This document shows positions 46,001 to 56,929 of a DNA stretch of 64,000 nucleotides, one piece after another. Source of the DNA: Guyanagaster necrorhizus (Eukaryota; Basidiomycota; Agaricomycetes; Agaricales; Physalacriaceae); the NCBI RefSeq assembly GCF_019112545.1, contig NW_025064898.1:773993-837992 (forward strand), read 5' to 3'. The notes beneath the pieces are model-generated. The model did no database searches. It had not been told where the DNA came from and worked only from the letters and a program-made list of their open reading frames with translations. The position numbers and the translations under genes are program-made. The stretch's first letter is position 1, and every line of letters starts with the position of its first letter.

Positions 46001-47040
46001 CAGGTAGTTTTTCAGAGAGGGTATCACTAAAGATGTCTGCAAAATTGTAGTACTCTACTGGCACTGATAAAAGATCTTCTAGTTCTATGGATGTGACTTT
46101 GGCTCCAATATTAGGCAAGAAAGGCTGCAGTGTGAACTGCTGAGCACCTTCTTCTGCACTGGCTTGAACAAATGCAGCAGCAGATATGATGGAGATCTTT
46201 GGGTGTGCTTTTATAGTAAAAGACTCTGAAAAGAGATAGAAATAGATGGGTTTATATGGAAACTGAGCCTGTCAGCTACCTGTAGGAGATTTGAAATGGG
46301 ATGAAGCCCCAGAGGTTGGACTGATTGAGTCTAGTGGGCATAGAAGTCCTGGAATTGAGCTGGAAGGCTCAGAGAGAGGTGGACTGTTGTTCTGTGAGCA
46401 CAGAAGTTCTGGGGATGCAGTGGAGGCCATGAAATTGGTTAGAATGAAATCCTGATAGCTTGAGCAGAAAGTGATACTGTTCTCAGCCCAGTCAATCAGT
46501 GGATTATAGCAGGAGAGCCAGTTGTATTCTAGGACAAGATTGCAAGATGAATCCAGATGAGTGACATAGAACTCAAAGGGGAAGGTGTCTCTAGAAGGGA
46601 AATAGATAGAAATAGTTGCAGTTTGAGATATGTGGTTTCTAACAGAACCATTGAATAATTGGAGTTGCATACTGGGGATGGTTTTAACAGGAATATCATT
46701 AGCAGCTATGTACTTAGTGTCAACAAAGCAGTGGCTAGAATCAGAATCAATAAGAGCAAGAAAATGCAGAATGGTAGAAGCTGGAGACCCATTGGGCTTT
46801 ATACTAGTTGGTAATTCTGCTGAAAGTGGAAGATGGAAGGATTGGTTGAAAACAGATGTTGTGTTGAGAGTGATGATCTCTGATGTGTGAATAGAGTCAA
46901 TGCAACCCTGAACTTGCATGGAGAGAACAGGGTTGCTTCTTAGTTTTCCAACTTGATTAGAGCCAGTTCCTTGAGAATGGTGTCTACTTCTGCTGCACAA
47001 CCCTTGGTAGAAGCTGCTGCCTTCCACTTGTTGCAATCCT
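43080..47040 (-). pseudogene. B-minus pol: protease, RT, RNase H, integrase, chromodomain
   Basis: Minus strand, left is the C-terminus. Protease at about 46,870-46,270 ([33 protein letters not shown]), with DSD in place of the usual DSG. RT at 46,118-45,279, with the conserved YLDD read as YLDN (VVVYLDNILIYSNN). RNase H at 45,065-44,727 (VETDASDYAIAAILS, YNTHDKELLAIFEAFKHWQHYL). Integrase core at about 44,245-43,964 (HIISDCSSKFVFQF ... ADRQTEWANQTLKQ). A chromodomain-like end near 43,390-43,310 (NEEFASLLASEFFTNKFIKEFHYQY). Stops and frameshifts throughout; not active. Confidence 0.75.
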
Positions 47041-48313
47041 TGGTCTTGTCTTTGGCTCTGCAGAACATACAGAGGTTGTTCTGGTATTGACAGTCTTTTT
47101 CTTCCTGAGTCAGATGGCCATTTTTGCCTAGCTTGTCAGCATAGGACTTGATAGTGGTAGATTTCAGTGTAGAGCCAGAGTCTGGAGAAGAGTTGGATCC
47201 CTTAGATTTGGGATTGGAGGATTGGTTAGAGGCTTTATTATTCTGGTTTTCATGAGCAATTTCAGTCTTTCAGGTCCAGTAATGGGCATCAAGTTCTCAG
47301 GTGAGGAGGCACATGTCATGGAGGTTGCTGGGCTTCCTATGGTGAGCCATGTCATCCTTTATGCAGGTACAGAGACCACAGTAGAAGGTGTGGCAGAGGG
47401 AGTTGTCTCTGTACCCAATTTGCAAGGCATATTGGTTAAATTAGACTATATACTTTATGATCTGATCTCTATTATGCATTTGGAGGTGTTTTAATGCATT
47501 CTCAGCATCTCTGATAGCATCAAAGGGGCTGAAGTTGCTATGAAGCTCATTCAAGAAAGCCATGTAGGAGAATTGCCAGGCTGGCAGATTCTGCAGATTG
47601 GGGTTAAGAATGTCTGATTCAAACCTGTTAAACATGATGCTGGCCAAAAAGAAAATGGCATAGTTGATCTTGCTAGCATTGATTGTGAATGCAGTAGGTC
47701 TGTCATTGAAGTTGAACTGAAGAGAGATGATGAAGACCTTCAGTTTGTGAGAGTTGGAGCCATCAAATGATTTCAGTTCCTTGACTTTAGTGTGAATGGT
47801 TGCTGGCTTAGAGTTATTGAGGGAAGCAGAGACTCCTTGTAACAGGTTCATGAATTCTAGAAACATGTCCTGCTGATTTGGGTTGTTGTTTCCTGCAGAG
47901 CTGTCAGAGCTGCTGGAGCTATTGGGACCATCTAGACCTCTTGGTCCTTTTGGAAAAGGGTTTGGTGAGTTACCACCTGGTTTCTGTCAGATGGAAGTAT
48001 GAGTAGGGGTGTCTTCATTTCTGCTCTCTGAGTCTGGGCTGTCTGAATTTCCATGTACATTGCCCAGAGATAAGAGGTCTGTCAGAGTATCAGTTCAGAT
48101 GCTGTATATCAGGCTGACCCATTGGGCTCCATTGGTTGGGATGCTGGTGGCATCAAAAGGGTTAAGGGAATCATTGTAATTAGGTTGGTGGGCAGTGAAG
48201 CTAGAGTCAGTGTAGATTTTCTTATGGGAAGGTTGTCCTTCACTGGAGGCTGATCCAAAAAGACCTGGTTGTTTCTTTGAGATGGATGATGGGATGTCTT
48301 TCATAAAAAACAT
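47041..48313 (-). pseudogene. B-minus gag, broken
   Basis: Begins MFFMKDIPSSISKKQPGLFG at 48313 and includes NPFDATSIPTNGAQWVSLIYSI and a capsid-like part (FNRFESDILNPNLQNLPAWQF, FDAIRDAENALKHLQMHNRDQ). Co-linear with gag of B-plus. Several frameshifts. Confidence 0.7.
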
Positions 48314-48418
48314 GTTGTGATGAGTAGGCTGAGTTTATTCAGGATTGGCTTCTGTGGGTTGGGTAAATGTGGTGAACATGATAAAAGTTTTGACTCAAGA
48401 GTTTGAGTTTAAATATAC

Positions 48419-48912
48419 TGTTAGGAACATGCCAATCAGCTGGGCTTGAGTGCATGTGTGGAGACCAGTAGAGTGTGTGGGTATTAATGAAGCTATTGGC
48501 AACATCTCTCTTGAGTCAGACCTAAGAATTTGGATAGACAGAACAGAGTTCTGTTGATGGAGTGAAGGGTATCCTTTGGAGTGGAGTCTGTTGGATGAGG
48601 TAGAGAGGAGTTGAAGTGAGTATAAAGTATGAATGGCTATTCAAGTTGATATTCAAACTGAGTAGTTACAATGGTTATATATGGCTTTATATACTAATGG
48701 TAGCTAATTCCAAGTTGGATTCCATTAGGTTCTGGTGTCAATATTTGCTATCAAGTTTGGAGACTAGATATTACAATGTGAAATATAGATGTGAAATGAT
48801 AATAGTGAAATGAAATTAGTAGATAATGGGAAGCAGCTAGAGTCTGGTGAGTAGCATGATTGAATTCATGGTTAGTTGAGATGACATGGAGGCTGGCAGC
48901 ATGCACATAACA
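48419..48912 (-). repeat. B-minus 5' LTR
   Basis: 494 bp in minus orientation. The LTR segment AGTTTGAATAT (minus strand of 48649-48659) can pair with the site just inside the LTR, ATATTTAAACT (minus strand of 48406-48416), with one G-U wobble. Confidence 0.8.
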
Positions 48913-50060
48913 CTGCCAGTGCTCCTCCTTCATCTTGGACATAATGAGGATGTCATCCAGATAAATTGTGACCTTCTCTGTGATGATGAGATCCTTGAAT
49001 ATATTGTTTATTATCCATTGGAAGGTTGCCAGTGAGTTGGTGAGTCCAAAAAACATGACAGTAGGTTTGAACAACTCTCAGTTAGTGCAGAAGGCAGCCT
49101 TCCATTCATCACCTTCTTTGATATGCATATTATTGTACTCTCAGCAGACATCCAATTTGGTATAGTATCAGGCACTGCAGAGTTTATCCATCAGCTTAGA
49201 GATTAATAAAAGTGGATAACAATTTTTGATCATCATTTTATTAAGCTTCCAGTAATCTTGTATCAGCTAAAGTTTGCCATCTTTCTTCTTGATGAAGAAA
49301 AAAGATGAGGCCATCAGAGACTTTGATGGCCAGATGTATCCACTAGACAAATTCTCATCTAAGAACTTATCAAGTTCTTGCTGTTCATTATTGCCAAGAG
49401 GATATGTCTTGCAATCCAAGTTGATGTTAGTGTTGAGGATCAGCTCAATGGCATGATCCAATGGCTTTGGAGCTGGTAGCTCATCAAAGCTTTCCTTTTT
49501 GAATAGGTCACTATAATCTTATGCCTACTTGGATACCATCTTCTTGAATGTCCTTTTCTCCTTCTCTGCATTGGCCTTCACTGCCAGGTTATTGGTGTAG
49601 TGCATAGCACAAACATGTATAGCCTTCTGCAGGTCCACAGCAAGAATTGTCTCACCATCTTCCATCTCTTCATTCTATCAGTCTTTGGAATCTTCATCAG
49701 GTAATTCAAAAGAGATCTTCTGACAATGACATCTTGTGAATGTGATTTGGCCAGTTTTCCAATTGATTAGTGGATTATATCAAATCAGCCAATCATGATC
49801 AAGAAAAACCTTCTTAGTTCCTAAATCAGTTACAGCTAAGTCAATCCTCTCAGAATGATCACTGATTGTGAGCCTTAGCTCAACAAACTCGATAATCAAA
49901 CTGGCTTGGTTCTTAGTTCTATCCATGTTATAGACTGAGATTGGGGCTGCTGTGGCCCATATGGGAAGGTTGTGCTTAGTGACAAAAGCACAATTGATCA
50001 AGCTGCCAGTGCAGCCACTGTTGATCAATGCAGTTACTGTGTGAATACTTTGAGATGTGA
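48913..50060 (-). pseudogene. A-minus protease and N-terminal half of RT
   Basis: Protease near 50,028-49,780 (MINSGCTGSLINCAFVTKHNLP, RIDLAVTDLGTKKVFLDHDWL), RT start near 49,461-49,267 (TYPLGNNEQQELDKFLDENL, FFFIKKKDGKL), then VMFFGLTNSLATFQ and YLDDILIMS at about 49,050-48,950. It matches A-plus closely in order. Truncated at 48913. Confidence 0.75.
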
Positions 50061-52184
50061 GTGTTTTGATTTGAGCTTTGGCCAGGAGGTCTCAGTCTAG
50101 AGTCTTAAATTGTCAGATAAACTTCTGCAGTTCTTAGAGCTCATCAAGCCATTCCAAGGCTTGACAGCACTCAGCCTTCTTTATTCTTTTGATCATCTCA
50201 TCAACTACTTCTTCAGCTTGAGTCTTGTGGATCCAGTTTTTAAGTACAGCTTTTACTACAGCTTTGTCCTTTGCATCCTTGATGGCTCACCAAGTTCATT
50301 TGGTATTGAATGGCTTGAGCCAATTAGTGGGGCTTGCTGCTCCTATTCAGCCCATAGGTGGTTGAGTGTTTTCTTTAAGCAATTCCAATGATTGAGTGGT
50401 AGTATTGGGTATATTTGAATACATGCATAATTTAGATATAGATGGTACTACAGAGATAATATCAGTCTGTCCAGCATCTGCTTGTGACACACCACTCATT
50501 ATCTTGGCTGAGTCAGCAGCATTGCTCACTGCTCAGCCTTATTTTTTACCTCCTTGATCTTCATTTCTGGTCTGATGCTTTTCTCTTTCTTCTGTAACTC
50601 AGCAATCAATGCTCTGAGATCCTTTTGAGTGCACTTGTTCTTCTTCTATAGGCAGTCCCATGCCATATGGCCCTTTTAGCTACAGCTAAAGCACTTATCT
50701 TCCTTCTTGAGCCAATCCACATCTATTAGCTTACCCATTCTAGTGAATATTGTGCCTATACCAGTTTTCTTCTTGCCATAGGAGAAAGTTGGGGCTGGGC
50801 CACTGGGCTTAGCAGATGTGGTCAGATTGAGAGAGATAGACTTTACATCCTGTCCCTGATGCTTCTGTCTCCCAGTAGACAGAGTTATCTGTTCTGCCTT
50901 CTGCCACTATCATTTCCTGTACAACATGTTGAGGAGGAAGTACAAGGCAAATACCTGAAAGTACTAGTTGCAGTCAGTGACGAATCAGTCAATATCTTCA
51001 GATGCTCCTTAGAAGGAATGAGGCTCATATACAAGCACTAGCTTGCAATTAAGTATGGTGGCATTGGCTGCAAGCACCATCATCAGGTTTGAGATCCTGC
51101 TAAATAGTGGGATGTTCCAGAATATCAGAGGTCCTAGAATGGAATGGAGAGAGCCATCATGGGTGATGAGACTTTCCAGTAACAGAGCCTTCTTGCATAC
51201 TATATGTCCATTTTGAATAGTGAACCCCAATTTGAGGGCTTCAGAATCATCTTCTTCAGGCAGAGGCACTTCTGGAGCTTTGCCACTATCTTTGGCCTTG
51301 TCTGGCAGTGGTTGGCTGGTAAAAGATCAGCACATCAGCTGAGCTCATGGGTTCTAATAGAGGTCCCTTGGCCTAGGTTGGCTTTGTGTAAGCTGAGATG
51401 CCATACTGCAGATGGCCAAAGTGGTGAACATGTACTGAGAGGATATCATTTGGATTGAGGGTGCCATATAAACAGCTTGGCTGGATGCTACACTTGGTAT
51501 CTATGGCATTAGAGTGATGTTGAATCTGGACTTATATACTGGTAGTGGCACAAGTTGATGTCCTAAATATCTTTTATTGTAAATAGAAATGGCCTGCTTA
51601 GTAGCTGCATATTGAATGATGTTTGCATGCTTGACTCTGTTAGTGGTGATATACCTTAAGCCTATGGACAACATCAACCAGGTGTTATCTATCTATAACT
51701 TAGCTGCCTCTTTCTGGTACAGCTATAAGAATTCACTCTAGCACTCCTTCTGTGTGCTTCTGGCTAACTCTTCCTCTATTAGTTGTTTCATAAATATGCT
51801 CTCTCACTCAGAGAGGGGATCCTTATCCTGGCCCTTGTCATCCTCATCATTCACCTCACTTCCATCCTCTCTGAAAAGAGAACTGTTGCATGGGTCATAG
51901 ATGTCTAGGTTGGCCAGGCTGCTGCTGGATGCTAGGTTCAGCATCACTTAGTCTAAGTCAAGGAGAAGGTTGCTGATTTTATTGCTGCTCCTTAAGGACC
52001 TTGTTTCTTGCTGCTTCCACTGCCACTGCTCTGCAATATTGGCAGAAGTTTTAATAGAAACAGGGTCAGAGGAAGAGAGATATGATATGTCCATTCAGGA
52101 CCCACTTGAGGTCTCCAATGGGGTCGATGTACTCTTCATTGATATGCAGGCTACATGTTCAGCCCTATAATTTGCAAATTCTGC
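50061..52184 (-). pseudogene. A-minus gag and part of the leader ORF, broken
   Basis: Zinc knuckle region near 50,700-50,650 (DVDWLKKEDKCFSCS-KGHMAWDC, one stop). Upstream, EPHSF-GASEDID-FVTDCN matches the capsid start KPHPFKEASNDIDRFLINC of A-plus, but the capsid then jumps almost directly to the QK.EQ linker, so about 300 bp of capsid are deleted. Farther upstream only a weak match to the leader ORF can be seen. Confidence 0.5.
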
Positions 52185-53540
52185 ATAACACACTAGAATA
52201 TGCTAGTAACTGAGGATCATTAGCCAGTAGAGGACTATGGCTGAGGCTCTGAGCTGATAGTCATGTGAGTTACTAATACTAAGTCCAAATTGGACTTTGT
52301 AAAAATAACATAGCCTAAGGATAAAAATCCTAAGTCAGGTTTGAACTTAGAAAAGTTTGACACCACATCTTGGAAAATACTAAGTCCAAGTTGGACTTAG
52401 AAATAGTATCTCAAATGAGGCCAATTTTACATGCCACTAAGACAAGTATATTCTAAGACAGCTAGAGGTATAATACCATAGCCAGTTGTGGAGTATTGAG
52501 TAGAGATAGCATCATCCAGGAGCAGTAAGAAGTGACACCCAATGATCTGTGGCTAGCACTGTGAGTTTTGACTGAAATGCCTAAGTCTAAATTTTCTCAG
52601 TATCAGATGATCTAAGAGACTTAGAATTGAGAGGAATAGAGTGGATAGGACCAGTTGACCAAGCCTGACTGGGCCTGATTGATTGAGCTACTAAGAATAA
52701 CTCAGAGGATTAAAACTTTGAGTAGACAGAAAGGAGTTAGATACCCACAGGCAATGTAGGCTTAAAATAAAGCTGTGTGGTGGCCAGGTGGGTCTGAGCA
52801 AGCCTAGGGGAGTCCAGGAGTGCTGCCATTCTGGAATAACAGTGTGATTCCGCTTTAAACAGGAGAAATATTATTTTGAATACTTTATTTATAGATTCTG
52901 TACCTGTTGTTGGTGTATAAAAGAAGAGAATGGGGGGAAAATAGCAAGCAAGCGACCCACCCCCATGTTCAGGCCTTCTAGCCCACTGTAGCTAGTCCTT
53001 GGGATAATGGATTTTGAGTTCTGCTTTGACTTAGTGATTTATTTAAGTTGCTTTATCACTTAGAGAGGACTAGATTAGAATAATAACTGTATTTTGGGTT
53101 TTGAATTAATTTGGGTTTCAAACTATAAGGGTTTCAGCATCAGAATACAAGTTCTTCAGTTTTGAGGACTGCTAGCCAGCCAAGAGTGCAGCTAGTTAAG
53201 CCTAAGTGCTTAATAGACTTAGTATTTGGGTTTCAGAGTTTATTGGGTTTCAGAATATTCTAAGTTGATTTGGAGCACAATTTGGCATTGATTCTAAGTC
53301 TTAATTATACTTAAACATTGCTATAAACTACTCTCACAAGTATTGCATCTTTGAAAACAAGATAGAGTTGAATAACTGTCTTTATTGACTGTTTCTTTGA
53401 TTTTACTTAAGACTGCAAGAGTGCTTCTATTATACTTGAAACAACCAACCTCAACTGTATTTAGTGATTGTGTATTGAGTGGTTAGGTGTTGGTGTTTGA
53501 GAGTTCATTCCTCATTCACCTCTCTTAGTCACTTAGCCAT
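52185..53540. repeat. Unidentified insertion in A-minus, possibly a solo LTR
   Basis: AT-rich, non-coding in all frames. Contains repeated words (CTAAGTCCAAATTGGACTT and CTAAGTCCAAGTTGGACTT, GGGTTTCA several times) and a possible promoter TGTATAAAAG near 52,915. Coding similarity to the A leader ORF resumes on both sides. I could not define its ends or a target duplication, so the boundaries are approximate. Confidence 0.35.
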
Positions 53541-54690
53541 TACCAAGCACATTATTGTCACCCCTGAGATCTCCTCCATGACTAGGAAGGTCTCTGTTCT
53601 GGCCTGAAATATTATTGGTCTCAGCAATTGAGTCAGTCTCATATGATAATGGGCAGTCATTATTGAGGTCAAGCAATGCTCATTGGTAGACATCATCCAT
53701 ATGGATAATGCCTTTAGAAGGTGCTGCCCATGGGTTGGGCTCAGATATGGCAGGAGTGCTAGGCTCCCAGAATGGAGTAGGGGAGTTGACAAGAGTATAA
53801 TCAATGGTGGAGGTTCCAGGGCTTCCTGAGCCTCTCCTTCAGTCTGCTCTGTCTCATGCTCAGAGATACTATCTGAAGAGGGCATCCTCTGAAGCTGTCT
53901 CATACTTGACTCATGTCTGCTTCTGGATGTACTCAGCAAGAGAGTCAGTATATCAAACTTCATCCTCTGGGGGGAGAACTGAGGGGAACTGAGTCAACTG
54001 GGTCAGTTGGTTGTACTGGACTTAGTGGGCTTTGTATGCTTCTTGCTCAGTGAGCCTTGCAGCATCTCTAGTATTGCTCTATTCACTTGACTTTGTAGAC
54101 AGCATTCCTTCAGTACTGCTGCTTGTTGCTGTTATCAGCAAAATATACATTATCAGTTCTGATGATGCCTGTTCTTCCTCTCTCACTGTTGGTGCTCTGG
54201 TTTCTAACATATAGCTCAGCAGAGAACTCCTCTCTGCTTCCTGTTGGTGTTGCATATAATGAGTTGTAGCCATCATTTGGAGAGATACTTTGACTCCTTT
54301 GAGCTATTCCAGTAGCATTAAGGGAGTCTCTGGCATGGCATCCAATGCTAGGCTCAGAGAGTGCAGTTGAGAGAGTTGCTCTTATCATATAGATGTTGCT
54401 GGTGATATTTGTGTGCTCAATGTATAAGAAAGGCATGTTGGATTATGGTCTTCAAAACCCTATAGCCCAAGGGTTGCTATCATCTCTGACAATTGCTGTC
54501 AGGGATCAGAGTGAGTATCGATGTTCTTCTTCTTTCTGAGGATGCTGCAAATGTGTGTCCTCAGGGTTAGTTTCAGATATGGTTCCTTCCAGAAGCTGAA
54601 AGGACTGTCTGGCAGAGGGAGGGATGTCATAGAGGGGAGGATTGGGAGTGACATTGCATAGGATATATTAGATGTGTTAGAATTCTTAAT
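53541..54690 (-). pseudogene. A-minus leader ORF, 5' part
   Basis: CHARDSLNATGIAQRSQSISP and YNSLYATPTG near 54,350-54,230 match HIRDSLDALWMALRSQSIS and YDSLYATLT in A2, which fixes this as the start of the A leader ORF. The rest is Ser/Pro-rich, with PSTPAISEPNPWAAPSKG read in another frame. Broken by frameshifts. Confidence 0.5.
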
Positions 54691-54896
54691 AATGTCTAAT
54701 CACCCAAGCAGTAATTGATTGGTGTTCACAGCACAGCTGTATGATCACTAATAATCCTAATAATATTCTGATGATGGAAGCAAGGAGTTCAAAGAACTTG
54801 TGAGTAAAGTTTGGGCCTGATGAGTTGATTGAGGGCAGCATTCAGTTTCTCAGCACAATTAGACTTGAGAAGAGAAGCTAGAAGATTCAAGCTAAT

Positions 54897-55367
54897 TGTT
54901 AAGCCCAAATGACATATGACCTATACACATGATAAGCTGACACTGTCTTGCACTTTGGACAATGATGTCAGAGTTCACTTGATGTGTTATGTGGCTCTGT
55001 ATCACAAGGTCTTTAGATTGGCTTAAGATAAGATAGTGAAGAATAAAACTTTAGCTTGAAGCTGGGGATACTACAGTGAGAGCTATGCTACTTATATACT
55101 AGTCATCATCTGTCTAAAGATACAACTATCTAATTGTGCATTCTGGCATTATAGAGCATTTTGTTCAGTGTCATTAAGCTATCTACAAAAGGGTATTATC
55201 TGTCATTGAGCAGTTATCATCATGTCAAAGGACAATGACCAACTGAGCATTGTTGTGCTGACTAAGCCTATTTCTATGGTCCTAAGCACTGATTTAAGTG
55301 CTCTGACTAAGCAAAAATAAGGGTCAATCCCTCAAATAAAGGATAAAAGTAAAGAAAAATCATAACA
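54897..55367 (-). repeat. A-minus 5' LTR
   Basis: 471 bp, minus orientation, TGTTATG...CTTAACA. The LTR segment AGCTTCAAGCTAA (minus strand of 55051-55063) pairs at 12 of 13 positions with TTAGCTTGAATCT just inside the LTR (minus strand of 54895-54883). Confidence 0.75.
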
Positions 55368-56152
55368 CACTTACTTTCACTGCTCAATTCCTTCTCCCCC
55401 TCCACTGACTCCACAACCTCCAACTTTGCTCTCTTCTTAGGACTGGCCATCATCTCTGTCTCACTACTATTCACTACACTCCTCAATCTGAACTTGTATT
55501 TATAGCTCTTCTCTGCTAGACCTGCCATCTTTCTCTTCCTCTCTCACACACTCTTTCTCTTCTCCAGGGTCTCCTCAGATTCTTCCAACTCATTATCCCT
55601 CTCAGTCTCTTTGTCTTGCTCATCATTGGACTTCAGAGATGTATGGCCAGTCACCCTCTTAAAGTGAAGACCAGAGCTAGGACCAAATTGTTTCATCAGC
55701 ACTTGATGCAGCCAAAAATCAACAGCCTCTGTGGGAGTCATTTGCAATCCATCCTCTATAACCATCTTCTCCTACCTTATCTCCAAGGCCTGAGCCCTCA
55801 CTGCAGCCTCTCTCTCCTCAGCCTCCCTTTGAGCTGCCTCTCTCAATATCTCCTTCACCTTCTTTGTCTGCCTCTCTGCTGCCTGCCAAACCTCCTCTCT
55901 CTTCTTCTCCAACCCCTCTTACTGCTTCTTTCTCTATGCCTCTCAGGCCACACAGTCTGCTCAGACCTTCTCCTCTCTCTCCTACTCTCTTTTTCACTCC
56001 AAGTGGACTTCTACAGCCTCTATATACTCTTCCTCTGTGGTTTGCCATTCTAGACAGAATAATTTCTTAGTCTCTTCAGAACCATTGGGGGTGGGTTCTC
56101 TCACCAAAGTCTCAGGAGTGTGTGAGCAATGATATACAGTGAGAGACAACAT
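55368..56152 (-). pseudogene. Antisense zinc-cluster ORF of B-plus, exon 1 only
   Basis: Minus strand, so antisense to B-plus. From ATG 56152 (MLSLTVYHCSHTPETLVREP) it is co-linear with the B-minus copy: ETKKLFCLEWQTTEEEYIEAVEVHLE, coiled coil, DFWLHQVLMKQFGPSSGLHF, KSNDEQDKETERDNELEESE, SPKKRAKLEVVESVEGEKEL. It ends at the GTAAGTG of the presumed intron, where A-minus is inserted; the exon with the cysteines is lost with the deleted middle of B-plus. Conserved protein-like similarity between copies, despite stops, argues the frame was once selected. Confidence 0.6.
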
Positions 56153-56290
56153 AGTTGCAAAAGTTTAAGCAATAGTGGTGATATCTAATCAAGTTGCAAA
56201 ATTTCCTATGACTACCAACAATTTTCCATATGGTCTCACTGGCCATTGGGATCTGCACTCTTAAGAGCAAGAACACTAATGAGAGGATAC

Positions 56291-56837
56291 TGCTACACAC
56301 ATGCCACTGGTTTCTGTGTCACCTCAACCAACTATGGATTCAATCATTAAAATCCATCAGACTCCACTCACTTCCTATTATCTATTAATTTCATTTTCAC
56401 TATTATTATTTCACATTCATATTTCACATTATAATATCTAGACCCCAAACTCAGTAGCAAATATTAACATTGGAACCCAATGAAACCCAACTCAGAATTA
56501 GCTACCATTAGTATATAAAGCCATGTATAATTATTGTAACTACTTAGTTCAAATATCAACTTGGATAGCCATCTATACTTTATACTCATTTCAACTCCTT
56601 TTTATCTTGTTCATTGGATTCTGCTCTGAAGGATACTCCTCTTTATTTCTCTGATAGAACTCCATTCCATCCATCCAAATCCTTGGGCCCTGACTCAAAG
56701 GTGATATTGCCAATAGCTTTGTTGACACCCATGCACTCTGCCAGTCTTCACATGTGCACTCAAACCCACTCAATTAGCATGTTCCTAACACAGTCTCTGC
56801 ATGTGCACAAGCTCAATCAATTGGCACATTCCTAACA
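56291..56837 (+). repeat. B-plus 3' LTR with a repeated end
   Basis: A B LTR from TGCTACACAC to CCTAACA at 56790, followed by a second, 47-bp copy of the LTR end (56791-56837, again ...CCTAACA). Only the outer end is followed by GAAGC, the target duplication that matches the left flank. The LTR has AGTTCAAATAT in the TATA-proximal segment. Confidence 0.75.
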
Positions 56838-56842
56838 GAAGC

Positions 56843-56920
56843 CCAAAGAATTAAAATGACAGAATAGAGTCTATCAGAGAGGTGACAAGAGAGATATCCT
56901 TTATATTAGATGTAGAATTA
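56843..56920 (-). repeat. Right part of the older reverse B LTR
   Basis: After the GAAGC duplication the sequence (CAAAGAATTAAAATGACAG, GAATAGAGTCTATCAGAG, GATATCCTTTA) continues the reverse B LTR left off at 30182, but similarity fades within about 80 bp. Confidence 0.35.
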
Positions 56921-56929
56921 GTATGATAT

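Larger units (their letters stand above)
41111..48912 (-). mobile_element. Full-length Ty3/gypsy element B-minus with mismatched flanks
   Basis: 7,802 bp, reverse orientation. 5' LTR at 48419-48912 and 3' LTR at 41111-41610; gag, protease, RT, RNase H, integrase and a chromodomain run on the minus strand, and an antisense ORF lies between the end of pol and the 3' LTR. Flanking five bases are CATAT on the left and CTGCC on the right, so it lacks a target duplication. The left flank is B-plus RT, the right flank is A-minus RT. CpG is almost absent and all frames are broken. Confidence 0.8.
48913..55367 (-). mobile_element. Truncated reverse A-type element, A-minus
   Basis: Reverse element of an A-like subfamily. 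It has its 5' LTR (55367-54897), leader ORF, gag with a CCHC knuckle, protease and the first half of RT up to ...IYLDDILIMSKMKEEHW, where B-minus abuts at 48912/48913. RNase H, integrase and the 3' LTR are missing. It sits in the intron of the antisense ORF of B-plus: the sequence at 55368 onward is the minus-strand GAGCAGTGAAAGTAAGTG. An unrelated segment of about 1.35 kb (52,185-53,540) interrupts the leader ORF. Confidence 0.75.
30183..56837 (+). mobile_element. Ty3/gypsy element B-plus with nested insertions
   Basis: Outermost element of the nest. The 5' LTR starts at 30183 (TGTCATGTGC...) and the last LTR end is at 56837 (...CCTAACA); the flanking five bases are GAAGC on both sides (30178-30182 and 56838-56842), a perfect target duplication. 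Own parts: 5' LTR 30183-30584 plus 38553-38646, gag/protease/start of RT 38647-41110, antisense ORF exon 1 at 55368-56152, and 3' LTR 56291-56837. The middle (rest of RT, RNase H, integrase, antisense ORF exon 2) is missing. Interior insertions: A-plus 30585-38547, B-minus 41111-48912 and A-minus 48913-55367. Confidence 0.75.

Noticed and set aside
30855..55063. TG/CA differences in the LTR and primer-site cores taken as proof of compensatory evolution.
   Set aside because: An ancestral CpG in the core can decay to TG or CA on either side, giving the same pattern by chance. The complementarity stands, but the covariation is not independent proof.
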